Of a DNA stretch of 18,208 nucleotides, positions 8,082 through 15,519 are shown piece by piece. Source of the DNA: Candidatus Wallbacteria bacterium (lineage in GTDB: Bacteria; Muiribacteriota; UBA6191; JACPRK01). The stretch's first letter is position 1. Each line of letters starts with the position of its first letter. The notes below the pieces were generated by a model, which saw nothing but the letters and a program-made list of their open reading frames with translations, was not told the DNA's origin and ran no database searches. The stretch spans positions 1 to 18,208 of the forward strand of contig JACQFU010000278.1 in assembly GCA_016199905.1 (NCBI GenBank), given 5' to 3'. The position numbers were made by a program, and so were the translations under genes.

Positions 8082-8542
8082 CGAGACCTCTCCTTCAGCG
8101 CCCGCTGGACCTCGCGCTCGCTATCCCGCTTGGAGATGTCCTGGCGCTTGTCGTGGAACTTCTTGCCTCGCGCCAGGCCAATCTCCAGCTTGAGCCACCG
8201 CCCCTTGGCGAAGAGGGCCAGCGGCACGATGGTCAGGCCCTGGCGCTGGACCTTGCCGATCAGTTGGCGCAGCTCGGCCTTCTTCAACAACAACCTGCGG
8301 CTCCGTCGCGGCTCGTGGTTGTTCTGTCCGGCGTAGGAGTACACCCCGATATGAAAGTTCTCGAGGAACGCCTCTTCGCCGCGCATCAGGACGAACGAAT
8401 CCGAAAAGCTGCAGTCCTTCGCGCGGATCGATTTGACTTCGGTGCCGGTGAGCTCCAGACCGGCCTCGAATCGTTCCAGGATGGAGTACTCCGCCCAGAC
8501 CCGCTTGTTGCGGATGCTGAGGGCGGGCTGCTCCTGCTTCAT
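8078..8542 (-). CDS. smpB: SsrA-binding protein SmpB
   Basis: A full-length, 154-residue SmpB. It binds tmRNA (SsrA) and brings it to ribosomes stalled on broken messages, mimicking the codon-anticodon part of a tRNA. Family signatures are intact: RNKRVWAEYSILERFEAGLE near the N-terminus, LTGTEVKSIRAK, DSFVLMRGEEAFLENFHIG, NHEPRRSRRLLL, GLTIVPLALF, and GLARGKKFHDKRQDISKRD before the basic tail that enters the mRNA channel. The ATG at 8542 fits the usual start. It lies 42 bp after the LysM-M23 gene and overlaps the HEAT gene, in the order peptidase-smpB-HEAT. The tmRNA gene itself is not in the window. No strong Shine-Dalgarno is adjacent: AAAGG lies about 11 nt upstream, and GGAGG is farther still. 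Confidence 0.97.
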   Translation of the reverse strand: MKQEQPALSIRNKRVWAEYSILERFEAGLELTGTEVKSIRAKDCSFSDSFVLMRGEEAFLENFHIGVYSYAGQNNHEPRRSRRLLLKKAELRQLIGKVQRQGLTIVPLALFAKGRWLKLEIGLARGKKFHDKRQDISKRDSEREVQRALKERSR

Positions 8543-8584
8543 GGTGCGCGAGGCCTTTCAAGCCTCCGGAGAGCGCCCGAACGC

Positions 8585-9712
8585 TCAGCGGAGATACTTC
8601 AGCGGGTTGACCGGCGTCCGGCCCCGCTCCAGCGCAAAGTGGAGGTGGCTGCCCGTCGACAGACCCGAGCTTCCGATGCGGCCCACCATCTGGCCCTTCG
8701 AGACGCTCTGGCCGGCCTCGACGCTCAGACGCGAGCAGTGGGCATAGATCGAAACCATGTTGTCGGCGTGGCGGACCACGACGGTGCGGCCGGAACCGTT
8801 TCGCCAGCCCGAGTAGATGACGCGACCTTCCGCGACACATCGGATGGCCGAGCCCGAAGGCGCGCTGATATCGATGCCCGAGTGGAACCGCATGCAATTG
8901 AGGATGGGATGATGTCGCCAGCCGAACCTCGAGCTGAGCTGCCCCTGGCACGGCCAGCCAATGTGAGAGGCGAAGTTGAGGACTTTTTCGAAGCGGCCTC
9001 CGCGGTGCTTGGCTGCCTTCTCGTGCTTCTCCACCTTCTGGGGTTGCGCAGCGATGACGACCTGGCTGGCCGCCGCGGGCTCGTCGATGTCGGCCTCGCC
9101 TTCGCGCTCCAGGATGCCCTGGGGCACGAATAGCTTTTCGCCGCCCTCCATCGTGCTGCAGCGGGGGTGATTGCAGACCGTCAGCAGGAGCGCGTCGGTG
9201 CCGAACTTGCGAGCGATCTCCTCCAAGGTCTCGCCGCGGGCCGCAATGTAGAGCGTGACGTCTCCTCTATAGAGGTTGATGCGCGTGCCAGACGGAAACT
9301 GCTCGTCGGCCTTGCGGCCGTTGAGCGCCGAGAGCGCGTCGGCGTCGAGCGAATATCGCTTGGCCAGGCTTCGCAGCGTCTCTCCGCCCGTGGTTACGTA
9401 GCCTTCCAGCGCAAAGGAGACGGCCTCGGCGCAGTCGTCGACCTGGAGGCTCTTGAGGATGCTCTCGTCGGAGATGAACTCCTTGGAGCCTGCGTCGAAG
9501 CTGAACTCGGTGACGGAGGCCGAGGCAGGCCGGATGCCGGCGTCGGGCGCGATCTGGATAGGCGCCTCGAGCGAGCCGCCCTTGGCCCGAGAAGACACGG
9601 ATGCCTTGCTCGCAGTAGCGCGAGCGTGGATCAGGTCGGATGCGGGGAACGTGGATAGCAACGAGACCGTGCAGCCGGCTACACCGGCAATCCGTGCCAT
9701 ACTCTGAAGCAT
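8585..9712 (-). CDS. LysM and M23-domain murein peptidase (NlpD/EnvC-type)
   Basis: This 375-residue envelope protein has an N-terminal segment (MLQSMARIAGVAGCTVSLLS to ~30) that looks like an export signal. Two LysM peptidoglycan-binding repeats follow at ~104-147 (GYVTTGGETLRSLAKRYSLD) and ~153-197 (YIAARGETLEEIARKFGTD). After an Ala/Lys linker comes an M23 metallopeptidase domain at ~272-370. The zinc-site pattern is complete: FHSGID (His277, Asp281), YAHC (His325) and HLHF (His356, His358). It should therefore be an active endopeptidase on peptidoglycan cross-bridges rather than a degenerate EnvC/NlpD-like activator. The ATG at 9712 is chosen because GAGAGGAG lies just before it; Met5 lacks such a site. 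It heads the operon with smpB and HEAT-1, about 107 nt downstream of the predicted transcript start. Confidence 0.93.
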   Translation of the reverse strand: MLQSMARIAGVAGCTVSLLSTFPASDLIHARATASKASVSSRAKGGSLEAPIQIAPDAGIRPASASVTEFSFDAGSKEFISDESILKSLQVDDCAEAVSFALEGYVTTGGETLRSLAKRYSLDADALSALNGRKADEQFPSGTRINLYRGDVTLYIAARGETLEEIARKFGTDALLLTVCNHPRCSTMEGGEKLFVPQGILEREGEADIDEPAAASQVVIAAQPQKVEKHEKAAKHRGGRFEKVLNFASHIGWPCQGQLSSRFGWRHHPILNCMRFHSGIDISAPSGSAIRCVAEGRVIYSGWRNGSGRTVVVRHADNMVSIYAHCSRLSVEAGQSVSKGQMVGRIGSSGLSTGSHLHFALERGRTPVNPLKYLR

Positions 9713-9825
9713 AAGCTCCTCTCGATTCCCTCACTCGCCTGTTCCGGCAATCCCGACTTCGCCGCGCCTACAAACTTCTCGGTTCTACTGAGCGGTTTGT
9801 CCAGATCGCCTCGCGGGAGGACGGC

Positions 9826-9854
9826 ATGATACGGGCCCGCGCTTCCAATGTCAA
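9826..9854 (-). promoter_or_regulatory. Sigma70-type promoter for the M23-smpB-HEAT operon
   Basis: On the minus strand the sequence reads TTGACA (9854-9849), a 17-nt spacer, then TATCAT (9831-9826). The -35 is perfect, the spacing ideal, and the -10 matches 5 of 6 consensus bases. Transcription would start near 9819, giving a leader of about 107 nt before the ATG at 9712. Confidence 0.75.
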
Positions 9855-9914
9855 GTCTGGAGGGAGAAAGTGAGGCACATATGCCGCGCTTTCCCCGGCA
9901 AGAGACGACGCCAA

Positions 9915-10050
9915 GACTTGAGACCGAGGACTTGAAACCGACTACACGCGGCCCTCCACGGGAAAGTAGGGCCGGCCCACGGGTGCCATGCACTCCTGTC
10001 TGAAATCCCCCATTTCCTGTCTTTCAGTCCGATACTCTCGGTTTCAAATC
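9915..10050. repeat. Degenerate direct and inverted 13-bp repeats
   Basis: GACTTGAGACCGA at 9915-9927 and GACTTGAAACCGA at 9929-9941 are near-identical and separated by one base. TCGGTTTCAAATC at 10038-10050 is the reverse complement of the second with one mismatch. The motif family (cttgaaacc / ggtttcaaa) looks like a decayed intergenic repeat. Confidence 0.6.
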
Positions 10051-10153
10051 TCAAATCTGTAGTCTCGAACTGAACCATTCGCCTGCCCCCCCCACCTGCT
10101 CCCCCCTCGGAGACGCTCCCCTCCGCCCCCTCCCTTCTGGTACCCTGTGCGGC

Positions 10154-12175
10154 ATGCTCTCCCTCGTCTTCGGGCCCGACATCTTACACGAGCTGGATGC
10201 GGCGCTGGGCCGTGAATGGCTTTGCACCAACGGCCTGGGTTCTTCGGCCTCCGGAACGCTTGCCGGGGCCCTGACCCGCCGCTACCACGGACTCCTCACG
10301 TGCGCCACTCGACCGCCTGTCGGGCGTATGCATCTCGTCAGCAAGCTCAGCGAAACCGTCCGCCTCGCGGGCAGCACTCTCGAGTTGGACACCAACATCT
10401 ATCCAGGGCACGTACACCCGGCAGGTTACCGGTACCTGACCGAGGCGCGTCTCCAGCCGATGCCGGCCTTTTTCTGGCGCGCCGGCGAGTTCCTCCTCGA
10501 GAAACGGGTGTTCATGCCCCACGAGACCCAGGCTACGGTCGTGCTGTATCGCCTCGCGGAAGGTGCGGGCGAGCTGGAACTGTACGTTCGGCCGATGATG
10601 AGCTGCCGCGACTTCCACGCCCTCACGCTGCAGAACGACGCGCTCGACGGCGAGGCGCGCGAACTGGGGGAGGGGCACTTGTGCTTCGAGCCTTACGCGG
10701 GCGTCCCGTCCGTCCACGTGTATCACGACGGAGAGTTCCATCCTTCTCTGGTCTGGTACAAGAACCTGGAGTACCCGGCCGAGCGGGAGCGCGGCCTTCC
10801 CTACCGGGAGGACAACTGGTCGCCGGGCTACTTCCGCCTGCGGCTCACGCGCGGGGCGCCTGTGGCCCTCGTCCTCAGCGCCGGGCCGTTCGGCCAGTGG
10901 AGCCCGAGCGCGGGCGAAGCGGCGCCGGCCCCGAGACCCGACCCCATCAAGCTGCTCGAAGCCGAGACGGCCCGCCGCCGCCAGGCTGCCGGACCTTTCA
11001 CGGGAGCGGGAGGGTTGCTGGAGGCACTGGCCGCCGCGACAGACCAGTTCCTGGTGCGCCGCAACGGCTCGCTGTCCGTGATCGCAGGTTACCCCTGGTT
11101 CGAAGACTGGGGGCGCGACACGTTCATCAGCCTCCCCGGACTGGCCCTGACGATGGAGCGGCCCGAGGTGGCCTGTTCGGCCCTGCTCGAGTTCTCTCGC
11201 TACTTGAAGGATGGGCTCCTCCCGAACCGCTTCCCGGACGCGGGCGCCGATCCTGAGTACAACACCGTGGACGCGCCCCTCTGGTTCATCCACGCGGTTG
11301 GACGCTTCCTGGAGGCGACCGACGACCTGGAGACGGTGCGCCAGCATCTGATGCCGGCGATGGAGCAAATCGTCGGCAGCTATGTGCGGGGAACGGGGTT
11401 CGGAATCGCCGTGGACGAGGACGGCCTCGTGGACCAAGGCGAGGAAGGGCAAGCCCTCACGTGGATGGACGCCCGGGTCGACGGCTGGGTGGTGACCCCA
11501 CGCCGGGGGAAGCCCGTGGAGATCCAGGCCCTCTGGCACAACGCGCTTCGGACGCTGGAGAGCCTCAACTACGAGCTGGATCGGCCCGAGCGGGCAAGCA
11601 AGTACGGCGAGCTGGCGGACCTGGTCGCGCGCAGCTTTCTGGAGAAGTTCTGGCTCGAAGACCGCGGCTGGTGCGCCGACGTGGCCGACGACCCGGACCA
11701 CGCCGGACACGCCGACGTTTCGCTGCGGCCCAACCAGCTCTTCGCAGCGTCGCTCCCGCACCCGCTGCTCGATCCCGAGCGGACGAAACGGATGCTCGAC
11801 GCGGTGCGCTCCAGACTGCTCACGCCGTGCGGGTTGAGGACGCTGGCGTCCAACGACCCGCGCTACGTCTCGAAGTACGAGGGCAGCCCCAGGGCCAGGG
11901 ACGGCGCCTACCACATGGGCATCGCCTGGCCGTGGCTGCTCGGCGCCTACGCCGACGCGCTGGTCCACGCGCACGCCGGCTGGACGCCCGAAGTGCTGCG
12001 CGAGGTGCGCCACCTATTGAAGGGCTTCGAAGACCACGTCGCCGAGGCCGGGCTCGGGAGCGTCTCGGAGATCTTCGAGCCGGAGCCGCCGTATCGCGCA
12101 GTCGGTTGTCCGCAGCAAGCGTGGAGCGTGGCCGAGATGCTTCGAATCGCCGCGGAGTGCGCGCGCCATAGCTGA
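10154..12175 (+). CDS. Glycogen-debranching enzyme (GDE / amylo-alpha-1,6-glucosidase type)
   Basis: A 673-residue protein of the bacterial/archaeal GDE family (GH133-like), which hydrolyses alpha-1,6 branches left on glycogen limit dextrin. The N-terminal GDE_N domain begins with the signature WLCTNGLGSSASGTLAG and TRRYHGLL (~22-49). The C-terminal (alpha/alpha)6 domain (~275-670) carries WGRDTFISLPGLAL (319 on), NTVDAPLWFIHAVGRFLEAT, WMDARVDGW, VEIQALWHNALR (455 on), RPNQLFAASLPHPLL and RDGAYHMGIAWPW (582-594). Asp322 and Asp583 in these conserved blocks are candidate acidic catalytic residues; this is inference from conservation. Length and both domains are complete. The start at 10154 places the signature at the usual distance, though no Shine-Dalgarno is obvious. 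The small cNMP gene begins 48 bp downstream on the same strand, so co-transcription is possible. Confidence 0.92.
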   Translation: MLSLVFGPDILHELDAALGREWLCTNGLGSSASGTLAGALTRRYHGLLTCATRPPVGRMHLVSKLSETVRLAGSTLELDTNIYPGHVHPAGYRYLTEARLQPMPAFFWRAGEFLLEKRVFMPHETQATVVLYRLAEGAGELELYVRPMMSCRDFHALTLQNDALDGEARELGEGHLCFEPYAGVPSVHVYHDGEFHPSLVWYKNLEYPAERERGLPYREDNWSPGYFRLRLTRGAPVALVLSAGPFGQWSPSAGEAAPAPRPDPIKLLEAETARRRQAAGPFTGAGGLLEALAAATDQFLVRRNGSLSVIAGYPWFEDWGRDTFISLPGLALTMERPEVACSALLEFSRYLKDGLLPNRFPDAGADPEYNTVDAPLWFIHAVGRFLEATDDLETVRQHLMPAMEQIVGSYVRGTGFGIAVDEDGLVDQGEEGQALTWMDARVDGWVVTPRRGKPVEIQALWHNALRTLESLNYELDRPERASKYGELADLVARSFLEKFWLEDRGWCADVADDPDHAGHADVSLRPNQLFAASLPHPLLDPERTKRMLDAVRSRLLTPCGLRTLASNDPRYVSKYEGSPRARDGAYHMGIAWPWLLGAYADALVHAHAGWTPEVLREVRHLLKGFEDHVAEAGLGSVSEIFEPEPPYRAVGCPQQAWSVAEMLRIAAECARHS

Positions 12176-12177
12176 GG

Positions 12178-12183
12178 TAGAAT
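12178..12183 (+). promoter_or_regulatory. Possible -10 element before the cNMP gene
   Basis: TAGAAT lies 3 bases after the debranching-enzyme stop and 40 bases before the cNMP start. No good -35 is present at 17 bp, so this is a weak candidate for an internal promoter. Confidence 0.3.
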
Positions 12184-12223
12184 GTCCGCGGCCCTGAACG
12201 GGCTCGGACCAGGAGGCCGTTAG

Positions 12224-12709
12224 ATGGAAACTCTGGAGGCGCTCGCGGGCAGCATCCTCTGTCGCTACATCGAAGACGACGATGTGCGCGTCATCCACGG
12301 CACGGGAAAGGTCTCTTCCGTGCCGGCCGGGCAGACCCTGTTCGACGAGGGCGACTCCGGCGGCTCGCTCTTCGTCCTTCTCGGCGGAACGGTCGAGATC
12401 CTCAAGGCCGTCGACGGGGCCCCGGCGCGCAAACTGGCGACGCTGCACCCGGGCGACATCATCGGCGAGATCTCGCTGGTCGACGCCAGCCCTCGGTCGG
12501 CGGGAGCGCGAACAGCCACAGACTGCACGCTCTTCGAGTTCAGCCGCCGAGACCTGATGGGTGTGTTGCGCAGCCAACCGGGGATCGCCGCCAAGATCCT
12601 CTGGGCGATCTTGGAAACCGTCAGCCTGCGCCTGCGCGACATGAACGAGCTGACGCTGCGCTGGAACTTGGACGGCGGCCGAGACCTTCCGAAGAAAGCG
12701 GATATCTAG
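12224..12709 (+). CDS. Stand-alone cyclic nucleotide-binding domain protein
   Basis: This 161-residue protein is essentially one cNMP-binding (CRP-type) beta-barrel with its C helix. Residues ~30-65 form the first strands (VPAGQTLFDEGDSGGSLFVL, then GGTVEI). The phosphate-binding cassette is GEISLVDASPRSAG (81-94), with the Glu82, Arg91 and Ser92 that contact the ribose and cyclic phosphate in CRP/PKA-type sites, so ligand binding is plausible. The C-terminal helix (~112-145) could dimerise. There is no helix-turn-helix, so it is not a CRP/FNR-type DNA-binding regulator as it stands. AGGAGG lies 7 nt before the ATG, supporting the start. Its TAG shares a CTAG with the stop of the convergent HEAT gene. 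It probably acts as a sensor or adaptor; the partner is unknown. Confidence 0.88.
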   Translation: METLEALAGSILCRYIEDDDVRVIHGTGKVSSVPAGQTLFDEGDSGGSLFVLLGGTVEILKAVDGAPARKLATLHPGDIIGEISLVDASPRSAGARTATDCTLFEFSRRDLMGVLRSQPGIAAKILWAILETVSLRLRDMNELTLRWNLDGGRDLPKKADI

Positions 12710-14394
12710 TCGGCCCCGGCTCCCAGAGCGCGAAGCCGCGCGAAGACCGCGTCCTCGCGGTCGGCTTTGTCCCTCATCGCCTCGGCACGGTCGCGGGTTG
12801 CTGCGATTCCTTTCAGGTCCTCCTCGAGCCGTTCCCTGGCCCTCGTCTGACGCTGCTCTTCGCGGTCCGCGGGCATCTGGCCAACAGCGTCCGGCACGGC
12901 CAGGTTGCCCAGGTTCTGCAAGGCCTGGGCAGCGCGCTGCGACGCTGTGAGAGAGACCTCGAAGCGGTCGACCGCCGTCTCCTCGCCCGCGCGGGCCAGA
13001 CGTTCGTGGACCGCATCCTGGCGCAGCTCCTCCTTTACCAAAAAGTCGAGGTCCGATACCTCGGCCTTGTCTACACCCGACAGGGCCGCGAGCGCTTCCT
13101 CCGCGCTCTTCTTGCGCACCTGCGCTCGGGGCGCCGGGCGGAAGAACGGCGACGCCTTCGCCTCCCGGTGCCGGAGGCGCTCCTCGGCCCCGGGCTCCAC
13201 CGGTGCCGACGGTTGATAGGCCGGCGCGAGGTCGAGCGGAAGCGACACATCGGGAGGCACGGCCGCCGCGGGCTCCGGAGTCACGGGACTGATCGGAGCC
13301 ACCGTGTCCGGGGGTGGAAGAGGCGAAACCGAAGGGCGGGCGGGTTCTTGCGCAACCGTCTCCGGAAGAGAGGCAGCCGCACGATCCGCGGTCGAATCGG
13401 CCGTCGTTGCGGGCGCGTTCTCCAAGGGCAGCTTGACGTCGGCGGTGGCTCGGGAGAGCCGCTCGAACAGCTCCTCCTCCGAGCGTCTCTGCCGTTCGCC
13501 TCCGAGGCGGGTCAACAGGTCGGCGGCGCGTTCGACGCCTTTCTCCTTGAGGCGTTGCAGCGACGTGCGGACTTGGTCTCGGACCAGGCGATGGGGGCTC
13601 CGCAGAGCGATGTTGAAGAGGCTGAACGCCCCGGGGTCGGTCAAGAACCCGAGCACGTAGGCGGCGCTGTCCTGCATCCAGACGTCGTCGCTTTCGAGCA
13701 TCAACCGAAGGGTCTCCTTCTGATTGACGGGACCGTAGGTGCGCAGGGCCCGGGCGGCGTTGGCGCGGCATCGGTTGTCCTCGTCGCGCAGGCAACGGAT
13801 CAGGTAGGGAAACACGGCGGCGTCGCCCGTGGCTTCCAGCGCGTCGATGGCGTTGGCGCGCACCCGATGATCGGAATGCTCGAGCAGGTTCACGAGCTTG
13901 CGGCTGTGAGCCGGCCCACCCAGCTTGCCCGCCGCGATGGCGGCTGCGGAGAGCGCGACGGGGTCCTGCTCGTTCTTGAGCAACTCGCCCACGTCGCCGG
14001 AGAGCTCGCGCATCTGCCTGTCGCAGGCCATCTTCAGCCCGAGCACTTTCTGGCGGACGTCGCCCAACAGAATGAAACGGCGCACGTCATCGACGGTTGG
14101 CTCGGCCGGCACGGCGGGCGCGGGCCCTGAAAGCGACTCCGGCCGGACGTAATGCGGCTCCTCGAGCGCGGGGGCGGGGGGCGCCGCAGCCAGCTTCTGC
14201 GCGAGCATGCCAATGGCCGTCTGGGCGTAGTAGCGGATCTCGGTGCGCTCGTCCTTGGCGGCGAGCTTCTGCAGAATCGGCGCTATGGACGTGTCGCCTT
14301 TGTTGACCAGCAGCACGAGCGCCCGCATCCGGACCATCCGGTCGGGGCTCTTGAGCTGTTCGGCGAGAAGCTCCAGCTCGCGAGAGAGTGCCAT
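12706..14394 (-). CDS. HEAT-repeat protein with disordered linker and coiled-coil tail (HEAT-2)
   Basis: I place the start at the ATG at 14394 (MALSRELELLAEQL), giving 562 residues. The longer frame to 14541 would overlap the divergent pilT start, and its extra residues look non-coding. Residues ~1-65 and ~105-300 are HEAT repeats (HSDHRVRANAIDALEATG at 173, DEDNRCRANAARALRTYG at 204, SDDVWMQDSAAYVLGF at 235). Residues ~300-430 are Pro/Ala/Glu-rich and disordered. Residues ~430-562 are charged helices, probably coiled coil (QRQTRARERLEEDL, ATRDRAEAMRDKADRED). It is collinear with HEAT-1: residues 173-282 here align without gaps to 166-275 there, including the shared VWMxxSAxYxLG block. No signal or TM helix. 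Probably a cytoplasmic scaffold; the function is unknown. It converges on the cNMP gene and diverges from pilT. Confidence 0.85.
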   Translation of the reverse strand: MALSRELELLAEQLKSPDRMVRMRALVLLVNKGDTSIAPILQKLAAKDERTEIRYYAQTAIGMLAQKLAAAPPAPALEEPHYVRPESLSGPAPAVPAEPTVDDVRRFILLGDVRQKVLGLKMACDRQMRELSGDVGELLKNEQDPVALSAAAIAAGKLGGPAHSRKLVNLLEHSDHRVRANAIDALEATGDAAVFPYLIRCLRDEDNRCRANAARALRTYGPVNQKETLRLMLESDDVWMQDSAAYVLGFLTDPGAFSLFNIALRSPHRLVRDQVRTSLQRLKEKGVERAADLLTRLGGERQRRSEEELFERLSRATADVKLPLENAPATTADSTADRAAASLPETVAQEPARPSVSPLPPPDTVAPISPVTPEPAAAVPPDVSLPLDLAPAYQPSAPVEPGAEERLRHREAKASPFFRPAPRAQVRKKSAEEALAALSGVDKAEVSDLDFLVKEELRQDAVHERLARAGEETAVDRFEVSLTASQRAAQALQNLGNLAVPDAVGQMPADREEQRQTRARERLEEDLKGIAATRDRAEAMRDKADREDAVFARLRALGAGAD

Positions 14395-14407
14395 GGCGGC
14401 GGCGATC

Positions 14408-14434
14408 TTAGCATGGCATGAGGCGTGATATACT
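14408..14434 (+). promoter_or_regulatory. pilT: Possible pilT promoter
   Basis: TATACT (14429-14434) is a good -10 match, 36 bases before the pilT ATG, in the 76-bp spacer between divergent genes. The best -35 is TTAGCA (14408-14413), but the 15-nt spacing is short. The -10 is believable, the -35 weak. Confidence 0.4.
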
Positions 14435-14470
14435 CCCCTTCGCCTCTGGACCCGTGACACGGACTGGCCT

Positions 14471-15508
14471 ATGGAGATCATCGAGCTGCTTGCAACGGCC
14501 GTCAAGAACGGCGGTTCGGACATCATCTTCTCGGTGGGCATCCCGCCGATGATTCGTTACCGGGGTGACCTCACACCCTACGGCGAGGAGATCCTCACGC
14601 CGGAGCTGTCGAAGCGCATGATCTATGCGCTGCTCGACGACGAGCAGAAGGCCAAGTTCGAGGAGACGCTGGAGTTGGACCTGTCGATCTCGATCAAGAA
14701 CGTGGGGCGGTTCCGCATCAACGCCTACCGGCAGCAGGGCTACGTGGGTGCGGCATTCCGCACGATCATGAGCAAGATCCCGTCGATCGACACGCTCAAC
14801 CTGCCGCCGGTGGTGCACGAGTTCGCCAACTATCCTCGCGGCCTGGTGCTGGTCACGGGACCGACGGGAAGCGGCAAGTCGACGACGCTGGCGGCAATCA
14901 TCGACAAGGTGAACAACGAGCGCCGCGCGCACATCGTCACGATCGAGGACCCGATCGAGTTCGTCCATCCGCACAAGAAGAGCTGCGTCGATCAGCGCGA
15001 AGTGGGCAACGACACGCTCAGCTTCGCCAATGCGTTGAAGTACGTCCTGCGCCAGGACCCCGACGTGATCCTCGTCGGCGAGATGAGAGACCTGGAGACG
15101 ATCGCCGCGGCCATCACGCTGGCGGAGACGGGCCACTTGGTCTTCTCCACGCTTCACACGCAGTCGGCCTCGCAAACGGTCGACCGCATCGTCGACGTCT
15201 TTCCGCCCTACCAGCAGCAGCAAGTCCGGGTGCAGCTATCGATGAGCCTCAAGGCCGTCGTGAGCCAGCAGTTGCTTCCGGCGGCCGGCGGCAGAGGGCG
15301 CGTCGCGGCCCGCGAAATCATGCTGATGACGCCGGCAGTTGCGAACCTCATCCGCGAAGGCAAGACCCACATGATCACCAACGTGATCAGCACGAGCCGC
15401 CGCGACGGCATGATCTCGATGGACGCCAGCCTCAAGGAGCTCATGCAGGGCGGCCTCGTCGACCCACAGGTCGCGATCGCCAAGATGCAGCACGCCAACG
15501 CGCTGTAG
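14471..15508 (+). CDS. pilT: Type IV pilus retraction ATPase PilT
   Basis: A complete 345-residue PilT, the hexameric cytoplasmic ATPase that depolymerises type IV pili during twitching. The PAS-like N-terminal domain (~1-115) includes GGSDIIFSVGIPPMIRYRG. The RecA-like domain carries Walker A GPTGSGKST (130-138), the Asp box VTIEDPIEF (156-164), Walker B VILVGEMRD (199-207, catalytic Glu204) and the His box GHLVFSTLHT (221-230). The PilT-specific motif near the C-terminus is present as AVANLIREGK, and the tail GMISMDASLKELMQGGLVD is also PilT-like. Every catalytic residue expected is there. No clear Shine-Dalgarno precedes the ATG at 14471. It is divergent from HEAT-2 and convergent with the membrane-protein gene, whose stop lies 11 bp beyond its own. 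Confidence 0.95.
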   Translation: MEIIELLATAVKNGGSDIIFSVGIPPMIRYRGDLTPYGEEILTPELSKRMIYALLDDEQKAKFEETLELDLSISIKNVGRFRINAYRQQGYVGAAFRTIMSKIPSIDTLNLPPVVHEFANYPRGLVLVTGPTGSGKSTTLAAIIDKVNNERRAHIVTIEDPIEFVHPHKKSCVDQREVGNDTLSFANALKYVLRQDPDVILVGEMRDLETIAAAITLAETGHLVFSTLHTQSASQTVDRIVDVFPPYQQQQVRVQLSMSLKAVVSQQLLPAAGGRGRVAAREIMLMTPAVANLIREGKTHMITNVISTSRRDGMISMDASLKELMQGGLVDPQVAIAKMQHANAL

Positions 15509-15519
15509 GCTCCAGGCCG

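Larger units (their letters stand above)
9713..10153. other. 441-bp divergent spacer with degenerate repeats and C-rich tract
   Basis: No gene is recognisable here. From left to right it holds the leader and promoter of the minus-strand operon (to 9854), a tandem near-repeat GACTTGAGACCGA / GACTTGAAACCGA (9915-9927 and 9929-9941, one mismatch), an imperfect inverted copy TCGGTTTCAAATC (10038-10050) with TCAAATC repeated, and a pyrimidine-rich tract (about 10086-10134) with C-runs of 8, 6, 4, 5 and 3. Short minus-strand ORFs in this stretch have no family features. I see no clear promoter for the debranching-enzyme gene. Confidence 0.7.

Noticed and set aside
9671..9712. VAGC near residue 14 of the LysM-M23 protein as a lipobox.
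   Set aside because: The hydrophobic stretch before the Cys is too short for a lipoprotein signal. An ordinary signal segment continuing to about residue 30 fits better.
12014..13795. A 593-codon minus-strand frame spanning the ends of the debranching, cNMP and HEAT-2 genes.
   Set aside because: It crosses three well-supported genes in a wrong frame and shows no family features.
14395..14541. N-terminal extension of HEAT-2.
   Set aside because: It would overlap the start of the divergent pilT, has no HEAT pattern and no ribosome-binding site. The ATG at 14394 begins the repeat.
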